Under the pieces are notes generated by a model. The model made no database searches and had not been told where the DNA came from. It saw only the letters and a list, made by a program, of their open reading frames with translations. A program made the translations under genes and the position numbers. 27,301 bases of DNA from Pelargonium nanum (taxonomy: Eukaryota > Streptophyta > Magnoliopsida > Geraniales > Geraniaceae): NCBI GenBank assembly GCA_036897485.1, contig JAYMTF010001009.1, positions 1 through 27,301 on the forward strand, read 5' to 3'. Shown here piece after piece: positions 10,613 to 21,100 of this stretch; position 1 is the first letter of the stretch; each line of letters starts with the position of its first letter.

Positions 10613-10674
10613 GAGAGTGAGTGAGTGAGTGAGTGTTAACAGTTGAGAGAGAGAGAGAGTGTGTGTGTGTGTGA
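10613..10674 (+). repeat. Compound microsatellite (GTGA)n-(GA)n-(GT)n
   Basis: A GTGA array (about 10613-10634), a GA run (about 10644-10658) and a GT run (about 10659-10672) lie in the presumed 5' leader or promoter of the polygalacturonase, 110-170 bp upstream of its ATG. Confidence 0.75.
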
Positions 10675-10796
10675 ACTGTGCAGGACAGGAGCAAGGAAGC
10701 AACCCCCACATAAAAATAAAAGAAATGATTGACAGTGACTGTTGATGCCCGCCAAAAATCAAGCAGTAGGACCCAAACTCTCGTGTCCGTGTCTTC

Positions 10797-10821
10797 TTCA
10801 ATTCAATTCAATTCAATTCAT
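10797..10821 (+). repeat. (TTCAA)n pentanucleotide repeat
   Basis: Five tandem TTCAA units in the upstream region of the polygalacturonase. Confidence 0.7.
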
Positions 10822-10965
10822 TGCCTCTGATTCTTCGTCTACAATCCACCATTGTTGTTGCTCCTTTCTGTACATTTCTTCTTCGTCTTCTATTGTACTG
10901 GATCTGGAAAAATAGTTGATAAATTGAAATGAAAAGTGAGATCAGAGGAGTTGGGTCAAGGTCGC

Positions 10966-11010
10966 AGTTACAGAAACAGAAACAGAAACGGAAACAGAGA
11001 CAGAGACAGA
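10966..11010 (+). repeat. CAGAAA/CAGAGA hexamer repeat
   Basis: Seven or so imperfect hexamers (CAGAAA shifting to CAGAGA), running into an AGAAGA tract. Non-coding. Confidence 0.65.
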
Positions 11011-11264
11011 GGAAGCAGAAGAAGAAGAGTGGTGGTGGAATGTGTGAATGGCGTGAGTGTGTGAGGATCTTTTTACTTTTTTCATATTTTTAATTTTTGT
11101 TGGAGTTCTTCTCTTGGAGAAAGATGGGCATGTCAGTATTAAGTCAGTCAGTTGCCTCAATTCTCATGTGACAACAAGCTAGCCAGCTCCACTCCAGCCC
11201 AACATTTCTAATTTTAATTTCACCTACTATATTTGCTTCCTTAAATTTACAGGTTACTGTATAT

Positions 11265-11460
11265 TAAGTCCCGATTCAAACTGATAATCAGTAATCTGAA
11301 TTCGATTTGAAATGAATTGAATTTCTCTCACATAAAATTTAAGGTTTTAGTGTAAAACGAGGGTACTTGTATGATCTCTTTCAGTCCTGATCAAATCAAT
11401 TATAAGCTGAATTCAATTTTGAATGTCCACAAGTTCAGATACAAATTTTCAGCTTTGCTT
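11265..11460 (+). repeat. Dispersed degenerate repeat, copy 2
   Basis: Shares the block TTCAATTTTGAATGT followed by AAATTTTCAGCTT with copy 1 (about 2530-2590), and has the same kind of CGATTTGAAATGAATTGAATTT composition. Old, unassigned family. Confidence 0.3.
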
Positions 11461-11540
11461 ACAATTACTCATAAATTAAACTGATATTTTTCTCTTTTGT
11501 GCTTAATTAATATTATATTGTTCGCTCTCTTTCTATATCA

Positions 11541-11612
11541 CTTCCTCTGTCTCAAAACTAGTGTCCTACTTCACTAAAAAAATTGCCCCAAAATGAGCGC
11601 ACTCTATCGTTT
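11541..11612 (+). mobile_element. Stowaway MITE end fragment
   Basis: CTTCCTCTGTCTCAAAACTAGTGTCC followed by GCCCCAAAATGAGCGCACT parallels the first 65 bp of the complete element at 17699, which has GTTCCGAAATGAGTGTCC and GTCCCAAAATGAGCGTCT at the same spacing. No matching right end was found, so it is a truncated copy of the same family. Confidence 0.55.
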
Positions 11613-11664
11613 TTTTAGTAAGTTAGTCCTACATGAATTGTCAACAGTATACTTATAACAAGTT

Positions 11665-11822
11665 AGTATTGTTTTTTTAGCTACACAATAGGGGTAGCAC
11701 TCCCTTATAAATTCAAATAACCCGTCTCATACCGTCAGCAGGAAGACTCGAATCCGAAAGCTCAAAAGAAATCTTAAGTGCTTAAACCACTTGACCCAAC
11801 CTGCCTCAGTAAGACTCGTAAA
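11665..11822 (-). mobile_element. tRNA-derived SINE (probable)
   Basis: On the minus strand GGGTCAAGTGGTTTAAGC (about 11800) fits a pol III box A and GGATTCGAGTCTTCC (about 11743-11757) fits box B, spaced as in a tRNA-derived head. The unrelated body ends in a short A-run (AAAAAAAC, about 11672). The anticodon-stem region is not a foldable tRNA, so this is a SINE rather than a tRNA gene. A target duplication was not found. Confidence 0.55.
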
Positions 11823-12032
11823 TGTTTGTTGCGGAACAAATTTAGAGATAGATTGCGATTCAGATTGAGATTGGGTCTGGGATTCCCAAAATATAATGTG
11901 TAACGAATTCACAAATGGTAGTGAAAACACTAATCATCGTCTCTCACAGTCTCAGTTTCAGGTCACATATGTATTGTTTGTGGAGCAGAACGGAGCGGAG
12001 AGGACGGTGTGAGATCATGAAATGGAAGTAGA

Positions 12033-12048
12033 GAGAGAGAGAGAGAGG
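12033..12048 (+). repeat. (GA)n microsatellite
   Basis: Short pure GA run in the large spacer. Confidence 0.6.
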
Positions 12049-12305
12049 GGACCACAACAACCGCAACGTCGTCGTCCAGTTGAGGTTCCAGTTTCGGCTC
12101 CTGATCTGGGCTGAGCTGATATGACCTTTTACTTACAACTATGACTCGTAATAAAGAGGAAATGAGCATCCCAGGTTAGATAGGATGTGTTACAATCTCT
12201 TATGTACTGTATTTTTCACATATTACTTCATTTTTACGCTCCATTTCCAGTTTCTACCCTCTAAATTAATGATATTGCTACTATTCAATCATAGCCGATA
12301 CTAAC

Positions 12306-12366
12306 ATCTCGCGGGTTAAGTGGTTCTGAGACATTATTTTGTCTCGAGCACTAGTCATCGCGAGAA
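12306..12366. repeat. Nested hairpin, possible small repeat relic
   Basis: Outer arms TCTCGCG and CGCGAGA enclose an inner stem GAGAC-ATTATTTT-GTCTC. The outer flanks, AACA and ATGGTGT, are weakly complementary. Probably a relic of an inverted-repeat element. Confidence 0.35.
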
Positions 12367-12884
12367 ATGGTGTCCTAAATTAGAGTAACGGTCTACTTTC
12401 TCATTTTTCTAGAGATTAACTATAAATTAGCTACCTTTGATGTTTCTTTTATTATGTCTTGAAAAATGTTATTGTCATTTTCTACAAAGTAGTGTGACAA
12501 TTTATGTGTTAAATATATATTTCATATTTTTGCGGTTTTTCAGATTAACTTTAAAAGAATGACAACCTGATATATATGACATCATCACTCTTTTAAAAAT
12601 TTCAAGAACCTGAGAGCTCTTCTCAGTTCTTACAATCTCAAATTGCATTGTCAACTGTGACACAATCCATTAGTCCCAAACTTTCACTTTTAACATGAAC
12701 TGCAATCAAATTGTGGGAGCAGAGCGACCCACAAGATTCATAATCTTAATGATGTGTTATATTTTTATTGATGGCTTAATATACATCAAATAACTCTCGA
12801 CTCAGACTCCCTAGTCTCTATAATTATATATGAATTACCAGTAATACAACGTTGATTTTAAATCATCCTCAATGATTGCATGTA

Positions 12885-13060
12885 GAGGTGACATGTTTGG
12901 GTTTTAGATCGGGATTGACTTGATAATGCTAAGCTGAATCCGACTTGAAAGTACTTTGGGATCATTCATGTCTCATACATCTGGTTAAGTTTCACTTTTG
13001 AGGCATAATATGAGCGAATCCATCCGATCTGTTTTGACCCAAAATTTCACTACATAAACA
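12885..13060 (+). repeat. Dispersed degenerate repeat, copy 3
   Basis: Starts AGAGGTGACA and ends around CCGATCTGTTTTGACCCAAAAT, like copy 1, which starts AGAGTTGACA and includes CCGATGACCCAAAAT. Same unassigned family, strongly decayed. Confidence 0.28.
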
Positions 13061-14394
13061 CAATCCGATCATACTATAAAATTGGTCGGATGTCCAAATT
13101 GCCGGCAAGAGATGAGCTCCTCATGACCAAACGGTGATGATGTATATTATAAAGAAACGGAGAGAGATAGGGAGAGAATTGAGTAGATCCACCCAATCCG
13201 TACGTAACTTATAAGGTACATTACTCTTTACATCTTGTTTAACTTAATTCACACTACAATTACAATTGATATTATTGATTTTAGTAATAACTAAAAAGGG
13301 GATGTTTTGTTAGATGTAAGGGATCATTGGACTTGTCAATACATTATATACATCCATCAATTAATTCCAAAGTCAACACACTAACACATACATGGATGGA
13401 GATACTTCAACCAACACAACACTATTATATAAACCTTTTGCTTATATTGTTTTTGCATAAGCGAATTATCTGAACGATGGACAAGATTTGTTTTATTCCT
13501 AAAATTAAACTTACGAAACTACCTAATATGCGTTTTTTTCATCATGTATAAACAATTTGTTGATGTTAAGTTTGTGTTGATTGAAGATCGAACACATACG
13601 TTCTCATCAATTCGCACCATGAACCTTTATCTATAAAAGATAACAAACATTGAGTGAAGAGAATTCACCATAACGTGAGAGTGAGATAGTAAACAAAGCT
13701 TAACAATTTCAGCCGTCCATAACGACATAATTATGATAAAACAATAAATATTATCGGTTCATTTTAAATGTACTAACATAATTTTAATACTATTGTAAAA
13801 TCCACATTTGCTATTCAAATGTACTAATAGCATTTTCTTTCTTCTGTTTACCGCCAAAGGTTAATGTAATTAGCCTTCAAAAGTCATTGTACATTTGTAC
13901 TAGATTTGATATTTTGGTATCAAATTGTGTGGACTTCACTTCTTTTTCAGTGAATAATTATCCAAGAACTACAACTTTTGTGTGACAAACTTGATAACGA
14001 CAACATACAGTTGAAAGTTTAAATATTCATAATTGTTGATAAATAATTCATAAATAAGATGGGTATGAATTTAATTATTTGGGAGTTTGGATGGTCCAAC
14101 AAGCCTCCTACATAGAGTTGTAGTCCAATTAATAGACATGTCATTCCAAATTCATCCAAGATTACAAATAATATAAACATACCAATTATGTGAAAAGAAA
14201 AAAAAACTGAGCAGAGGGATGGGAAGAAACAAAGGGTAGGACATGTGTCCCATATCTCTTTACAGAAAAGTCACAAGTCACCTATGTACACTACACTACC
14301 CTATGAAGTATCCTATGTTTACTATCATTTGCTATAACAAAACAAAATTGAATTTGTATAGTAACAAGTTGTTTTCTTAGCCGACTTCGATACG

Positions 14395-14900
14395 TGTTAG
14401 CGTTAAAAAAATGTTGACACTTGATATACATGTTGGACCTTCACTTATCAGTTATTTTTTTAGATTAGATCGCCAAGTTTAATATGGTATCAAAGTTGGT
14501 TTTGATCTAGATTTAGCTCAAAGATGGTCCGTTTATGTTGCCTTCCCTTGTGGTCTCCGGCCCGTTTGCAGATGGTCATGCCTGCAGCGGCCTACGTGTG
14601 GAAGAAAAATGCCTACACATGAGGGGGAGTGCCGATTTAAAAGGCACCCGATTGTGCACATGTCGAGCTCACCGATAAAAAAGAAAAACGCGAGACTTGC
14701 ACGTGAAGCGGAGTGTTAAAGTGGATGATAATATCCCACATCGGAAAAATATGACCTATTAGTAATGGAAACCCAAGTCACTGTGTGTAGACTTGAAATC
14801 TAAAACATTGTTGTATCATATTATTGAAATCTAACATGATGTCAGAGCTGATTCTATTTGGAGCTCGTGGACCTATCTTTGTTGTCTTCCTTCTTGGTTC
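14395..14900 (+). mobile_element. TRIM-like LTR element fossil
   Basis: A best-defined LTR of about 123 bp (14714-14836) starts TGTTAAAGTGG, contains ATATCCCACATCGG, a motif common in plant short LTRs, and ends CTAACA. A primer-site-like stretch resembling TGGTATCAGAGC follows it, and a similar stretch lies at 14485-14498, before a GAGGGGGAG polypurine tract (about 14619). The internal stretches after both primer-like sites resemble each other (GAGCTC/GATCTAG then GTTGTCTTCC / GTTGCCTTCC), suggesting tandem or recombined units. No coding capacity; old and broken. Left boundary uncertain. Confidence 0.5.
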
Positions 14901-15451
14901 AAGTGTAGGGTCCTTTATGTTGAGTTGAAGTCAAGTTTAACAATACAAACATACTTGATATAAAATTCAAATTATCTTATATGAGTAATCTGCTTCTTAG
15001 AGAAAAATGACAAATTGTCATGTAACGGGTTAAATTTTTACAATAAAAGTGAAATAATAACATCAGTCATTTTTCTCTTCAGAAATATCTAACGTGTAGT
15101 CGTTCCAAACAATACCCACCGACTCACAATAATAACAAAAAACAACTTCTAGTAAGCGAAGAAAAAATAAAATTTCAAACAATGGAGGGCATACGTACCA
15201 TGCACCGATGGAGCGGAAACAAACTATAAGACTAACATAGTACAATTTAAAACAAAATAATATGACAAGAATCAATCTATCTGTAGCAAACATACTCTAA
15301 AAAAATAGCATATAGTGAAAATGAAGATAGTAACAAAGCTTTCGCATCAGATTTTGATTACTCTTTATCAATTCGAATTCCAACAAATTCGATCAAAAAT
15401 AGAATTGACACTCTTTGTAAGCATTGCTGCACAAGAAATTAGCAAAACTAA

Positions 15452-15483
15452 TGGGCCTGAAGCCCAATAGTTAATATTGGGCT
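15452..15483 (+). promoter_or_regulatory. Site II (TGGGCY) cluster of the L7Ae gene
   Basis: TGGGCC at 15452, AGCCCA at 15461 and TGGGCT at 15478, about 200-230 bp upstream of the ATG. Same motif class as in the S-acyltransferase promoter; typical of plant genes for RNA and ribosome biogenesis. Confidence 0.45.
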
Positions 15484-15681
15484 CAAGATGGGGCCTAAGA
15501 CCCACAAAAAAACATTCAAATATAAGGTGGAGACTACAGACAGATTGTGATTTTACTGGGAACATAACAACTACAAAGCGCCCTAGCCAGATTCAGAGCA
15601 AAAAGTGCCGCGAAAACACAAAAAAATCTTCAACTTCTGCTTGACATTTCGTCGAACAGGTTGTGGCTGTTGCTCACAAAT

Positions 15682-16753
15682 ATGCAAAGTCGAAAAAAAA
15701 CATCCCAAAAAACCACCAACTCCGCATCTGCAATTGCTACTTCTCAGCAACAACAACAACAGTACGTGTTATTTTCTAGTTTTCTTCAATTTTCTTCTTC
15801 ATTTTTTCAATAATTTACTTGCTTACAACAGAAGCTGCTACGAAGGAGAGCGTCTAGCTCGTCTGCTCCAGTCGATTCAGAGGTAAACGAATCAATATCA
15901 TCGCATTCAATTCGACATTGTTCGATTTGAGTGTTTTTTTGTAATGAAACTTTTGATTTCTCGATAGAGCAATTGAGTCGCAGAGGGTTTTAGATGGAGG
16001 AAACCCCTTGCCCAACAATATATGGTTGAAGGTTGGAACTCAATTCATCTGTTTCCAATTTGACCAATTCTTTTTCAAACAATTAATTTTGTGTTTTTTT
16101 TTGGTGAAAAAATGAAGCAACAATTCTCAATTGGAGTAAATGATGTGACTCGAGTGCTTGAACGGATGTCACCAGCATCTTCCCAACAACAACAACCAGT
16201 AGCTTCCCATCGTCTTCAGGTTCTGATTCGTCTAATAAATCGCTCAATTATGATTCATAGAAAGAAGAACAATTGTATGATTTTGTTTTGGAGTGTAGGC
16301 TATATTATTAGCTTTGGATTGCAATCCGCGGTGGCTGACAAAGCATATACCAAGCTTAGCAGCCTCTCGAAAGGTACCGATCATCTTCGTCAAAGACAGT
16401 AAAGCTGGATCGTTAAGATTAGGGCAACTTGTCAATCTTAAAACAGCACTTGCCATTGGAGTTAAGGTAAGGATTTGTGAGCTTCGGCACTGAGCTAGTG
16501 ATATCTAAAATCTATATGTTACTTTTTACCAACAATTGCTTGTAGTTTGTTGTATTGTTACAATGGGACATGTCTTCTATCATCATTTTGTTTATTTGGT
16601 TTTTGCTTTAAACAATTGCAGGTTAAAGGAAATGCCATCAATGAAATCATTGAGGAAATCCTCTCCTTCCCTACAGATGGCAATGATATCAATGTTGAAG
16701 AACCGTCTCTTATTTCGCTTGTAGAGAAACCTGATGCTGAGTTGATGACTTAA
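15682..16753 (+). CDS. L7Ae/L30e-domain protein, RNase P subunit p38-like, complete
   Basis: Small RNA-binding protein with the L7Ae/L30e fold, which binds kink-turn RNA in ribosomes, snoRNPs and RNase P/MRP. Exons: 15682-15761, 15832-15882, 15968-16031, 16118-16219, 16299-16466, 16622-16753; all GT-AG, frame closes at 198 aa. The N-terminus is Lys/Ser-rich with a Gln run coded by CAA repeats that abuts the first donor. Then CYEGERLARLLQSIQRAIES (about 28-47) and IWLKQQFSIGVNDVTRVLER (about 62-81). The L7Ae core is AILLALDCNPRWLTKHIPSL (100-119), VPIIFVKD (125-132), LRLGQLV and LKTALAIGVKVKGNAI. The acidic C-terminus ends AELMT. The start is the first ATG that keeps phase 2 at exon 1. It fits plant proteins annotated as RNase P p38-like (Arabidopsis At4g01790 from memory); the RNase P role is inference. 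Convergent with SecA1. Confidence 0.87.
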
Positions 16754-17698
16754 TATAGAGTGGATACAGATTTTACAGATCTTGTTGATGCATATTTCCG
16801 TCGAGAAAAGACGAACAGGACCCGGCTTTTTTGCTGGTTAGTTTGTCTGTCTACATTTTTGTTTTTAACTATCTGTATTATTGTCATATGAATGATGCCA
16901 TCACAATCATATATGTATCTAGAAATCGTATTCTTAGAATGCATACTTTTGTGGCATACTTCTTGACCATATACATAATGCCTATTTTTTATGAGCTCTA
17001 TAAAGTTTTGATACATGATTTGCCAAGCTCAATGTTTTGATTCAAAAGAACATGTTCCTTAAGGGCCTTGTGATCTTTTGTACTAGCAAATTGGATGCGG
17101 GTTATCTTGATTCCTAGGGATGCTAATTGGGGTGATTGCCAAAACTTCATAAAGCTTTTAGAACTAACTTTTTGAGGTCGAAACATGTAGGCCTTTTTTG
17201 GTAACAATGCTGAAAATTAGTTGAAACTGTAAGGAGTTATAAGAAATTGTTTCAAAAAGTTGGTTTTTGTGTAATAGTATGTTCAGATTAAAAAATAGTA
17301 AGGTGGTATCAATTGTAAAAATAACCAAAATAGACACGGAGTATTTAAAATAATGGACAGGTTAGTGTAACATAATAAAATCAATCAAAATTATCCCGAC
17401 AAATCAAGTCGACTCAATATTCATTTTACTAGATTTTTTTTGTAGAGGTAGATTCTTTCTCCTCCTTAAAGGGGAGCTAAAAAAATCCTACATATGGCAT
17501 TGTGCTCAAGCAGAAATCAATTCCTTAAAAGTTCTGGTTCCATTTTATATTTTACCAAACAACCCACTCAAGTCCTAGTTTATGTGGCACCTTCTTTAGG
17601 AGACAATAGTGTTACCAAAAAAGTAGGCAGTGGAGACCAAAGAATACCAATGTTCAATAAGTCCTGAAATTGATTAGCATAACAAAAACAATATATTA

Positions 17699-17981
17699 CT
17701 CCCTCCGTTCCGAAATGAGTGTCCTGTTTGTCTTAATTTTTTGTCCCAAAATGAGCGTCTAGTTTATATTTTCAGGTTATTATATTATTGTTTTTCTCAT
17801 ATTACCCTTATCACTTATGAAGTGCACATGAGCAGATCTGAACTGCACATGAGCAGATCTGAACTGCACATGGTGTGTAAGGGGAAAGTGAGAGTAATAT
17901 TGGAAACACATTAAATTATTTGGTAATCCTTAAATTTTTCCGAAAAATATAAACAGGACACTCATTTTGAGACGGAGGGAA
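17699..17981. mobile_element. Stowaway MITE, complete (283 bp)
   Basis: Left end CTCCCTCCGTTCCGAAATGA and right end, read inward on the minus strand, TTCCCTCCGTCTCAAAATGA form terminal inverted repeats. TA duplications flank it at 17697-17698 and 17982-17983. Non-autonomous Tc1/mariner derivative. The body holds a 21-bp tandem repeat. Confidence 0.85.
17823..17872 (+). repeat. 21-bp tandem repeat inside the Stowaway MITE
   Basis: GCACATGAGCAGATCTGAACT occurs twice in perfect tandem, followed by a partial third unit GCACATG. Likely replication slippage in or after the MITE's spread. Confidence 0.8.
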
Positions 17982-18187
17982 TATTACTTTTCTTCATTTG
18001 AATGATGTGGTTCAGATATGGGAACTGTTGAAAATCTCAAATCTACATGGCTAGCATGCTATGAATTTACTTTACAACAAATGATTACAGACTCATATGT
18101 ACTTTTATCCTTGAACTATATAAAGCTCTCGTATATCCCTCCATTCTCCTCCATTGGAACCTTATCCGAATCCCTCCTATGTTGATT

Positions 18188-21100
18188 CTATGCACTAGCT
18201 TGAGGTCTGGTGACTGATGAAGATGAAGATGAGTCCACGGCACCAACTGGATCCGGGTTTTTATTGCCCTTCCCTTTTTTGACGGGTTTGCCATTCTGTG
18301 CTAGTTCTTGTTCCTTCTTAACCATTACAGGTTTAAACTGTGATACAACCGGGGAAAAATTAACCAAATAAGTAAATAATAGTTTGACAATGGCAACGTG
18401 AACTTTCAGGCGATCAACTCATTTGCAAACCTGGTATATGGCATATATAACGTTTCTTCTTATCTGTGCCATCATCTCCAGAAAGAGGTTGTAGCCTTCA
18501 AGCTTGTACTCAATAAGCGGATCCCGCTGTGCATATCCACGCAATCCTACAGCTTGCTGGACAAACTTAAGTGCTTGCAAGTGTTCTTTCCACAAGCGAT
18601 CAATGTTGCTTAAGATTAAGAATCTTTCCGCTTCCATCATTAAACCTGGTGCTTCCTTCTCCACAATATCCTAAAACATCGATAGTGAAAAAGGGTTTAA
18701 ATAAGTTTTGGAAAATCATCAATAACTGGAACTGTAATGGCTTATCGCTTTTGCAATCTCATTGAACTCGGACTAAATTTGGTTGTTTGCGTTGCCGAGT
18801 ACTTGTGGGGTTATCACCAAACTCGTCAAATCACTATTCAAATTAAAAAAATTAAATGAACGAAGTGTTCAGTGTTTGCATGGTTTTCAACTGCATTATA
18901 TCAGAAAATGATGGTAATAGACCATGCTTTACATTTGAGGGCTTGCTTAGATCATTATTGCTTTATGAAATCACGCCACTAGACAAGTTAACCATATGAT
19001 CACAATTCAGCAAGTTCTCTCTCTCACTGGCATATATTCCTCTGGACAAAAGAAAAAGGGAAATGATGACATTTTCATACCCTTTTTTGCAGATATGCTT
19101 CTCGACCACGAAGACGAAGGTAATCTTGTAAATCCTCATAACTTGAACACTTGCTTCTCAATAAATCTGGGGTCAAATCGTTCAACAGATAGCAGTACCT
19201 AAAAATGGGACAGCATTTTTGTCAGCAAAATTGTACTAAAGCAAGGAAACCACTTCAATAATAATATAATAATGCAGAAACCAATCTTACTGCAAGCAAA
19301 GCAATCAATAAAACATTACCAAAATATCTTTCTCAGCAATAGCATGGAAACCAATGTAATAATAGTGTAGAAATCAATTTAACAATTCAAGCAACCAACA
19401 AAAGATTTTCGCGCTTCTTCTTTGGTGCGGAAAATGAGTTAATTCAGAGTAAAATAATTCTTGCAATAAATAAGTTTCTAACCTAAAGAGGAGGCGGGCT
19501 TTGAAAATTCCATTCACCGGGAATTTTTTAACTTAGTTCAACAGTGACCAACTAACATAAAAGTCTCACAATACATTTCCAAATAGTATTGCTTGTTCTA
19601 TGAATGTGATGGGTAACAATGACCGCACAACTTCAAAATCTAACTTAAAATTTATCTGTCGCTAAAATCACCACTTAAAAGATTAAAAACCACTACCATA
19701 TACAGTTAGTATCATCACATGAAAGAGAATAAACAAGCAGCTTTTCATCTGTCAAGCATTAGCAATTTTGCACATAGTATTGAAAGGGTGCATCTTACTG
19801 CTGAATTTTCGAAATGAGCTTTTCGAGATCCCAACTTTCCTTTGGCGCATCAGAACCAATATTTGCCTATTCATAATAAAAACATAAGTTCATGAAATGC
19901 TCCAGACATGCTTATTTACTGTGAATTAATGTTACTAATTTAGTCAACAAAGTTCTCAAAAAGCGAACACTCAGAAGGGTAAGTGGTTGATTTCACTTGG
20001 TCCCTCAAGGACTCAGTTTCGAGCCTTGGTGTTAGTACGCTCGCTGATGAGAAAAAAAAAGTTCTCAAAGAGTTTACCTCTATTATGTCATCCATTGTAA
20101 GTTCAGCATATTCAATAAGAAGAGATTGGAGATTGTCAGATTCAAGGGCTCGTCTTCTCTCTGTATACACACGATCTCTCTGGCTGTTCAACACTTCATC
20201 ATACTCAAATAATTGCTTTCTAATATCAAAAAAGTAATTCTCGACTTTCCTCTGAGCTTCATCTAGAGCTTTAGTCAGCATCTTGGACTCAATTGGTAGG
20301 TCTTCAACCCTAAAAGCTGTCATCAAACCCTACAAATTGCAATAACTAGAATTTTCAATAAGCATGACCTAGGACAGCACTGACAACTAAACAACTGGCA
20401 TCATAATTAAAACCTGAATCCGATCTCCACCAAATATACGGAATATGTTATCTTCAAGACTAAGGAAAAAGCGGGAACTTCCTGGATCCCCTTGCCGGCC
20501 ACTTCGACCACGCAGCTGAACAAATATAAATTAAAGACTACTTCAATGTATAGAATATATAGGGAAACAGGAAATTTCATTCTACTAGAAAATGTTAAAG
20601 AGAATCTTGAGCAAGATGCAAGATACTGTAATCTAAGTTGCCAGTTTGAAGCCTATGACCATGTTTGTGACTTTAACCTGATTGTCAATCCGGCGCGATT
20701 CATGTCGTTCTGTCCCTACCACATGAAGCCCACCAGCTGAGACAACCTGTAAAACAGAAACAAAAAGAAATTGCAATTAATGGCAACAAATCCAAGTAAA
20801 GTCCTATTCACCAAACTAAACTAGCCTAACCTTCTTCCTTTCTTCCTCAGTGTAGACCTTGAATTCTTTAATAATTTCCAGAAAAGCACTCCGCAGCTTA
20901 GCTATGACATCATCCTGAGCAGGAGCCTGTAGATACATTTACATTATGACTGAAACTGAACATTATATAATTGGAATATTTTTCTATAAAAAATAAGTGG
21001 AATAGGTCATAAAATCTATTATTTTGGGTCAGGTACAATTTACAAAACTGACCTTTTCACAACAATAAGATAAACGCTCCTCTGCTTCAAGCTCAGTTAA

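Larger units (their letters stand above)
10506..15681. other. Large gene-free spacer between divergent polygalacturonase and L7Ae gene
   Basis: 5.2 kb of AT-rich DNA. Open frames here are short and read as shadows of simple repeats. Structure recognised: microsatellites near 10.5-11.0 kb, Stowaway fragment (11541-11612), SINE (about 11665-11822), (GA)n at about 12033, hairpin (12306-12366), dispersed repeat copies (11265-11460, 12885-13060), TRIM-like LTR fossil (about 14395-14900) and the L7Ae gene promoter. I see nothing specific in 13100-14390. Confidence 0.6.
16754..18187. other. Tail-to-tail spacer between L7Ae gene and SecA1
   Basis: Should contain both 3' UTRs and the Stowaway MITE at 17699-17981. 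Nothing else is recognised; short open frames lack coding character. Confidence 0.55.

Noticed and set aside
10455-10801. Minus-strand frames rich in Ser, Leu, His, Thr
   Set aside because: Their composition comes from GA/GT/GTGA microsatellites; only the final MKTSLT of one frame is used, as polygalacturonase exon 1.
10942-11160. Minus-strand frame with repeated Val-Ser
   Set aside because: Translation of the CAGAAA/CAGAGA simple repeat, not a protein.
11740-11822. A real tRNA gene on the minus strand
   Set aside because: Box A and B fit, but no acceptor stem or anticodon arm folds, and an A-run body follows; SINE is better.
15063-15293. Hydrophobic minus-strand frame in the large spacer
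   Set aside because: Phe/Cys/Leu-rich composition is what AT-rich non-coding DNA gives; no splice-linked exons or motif support it.
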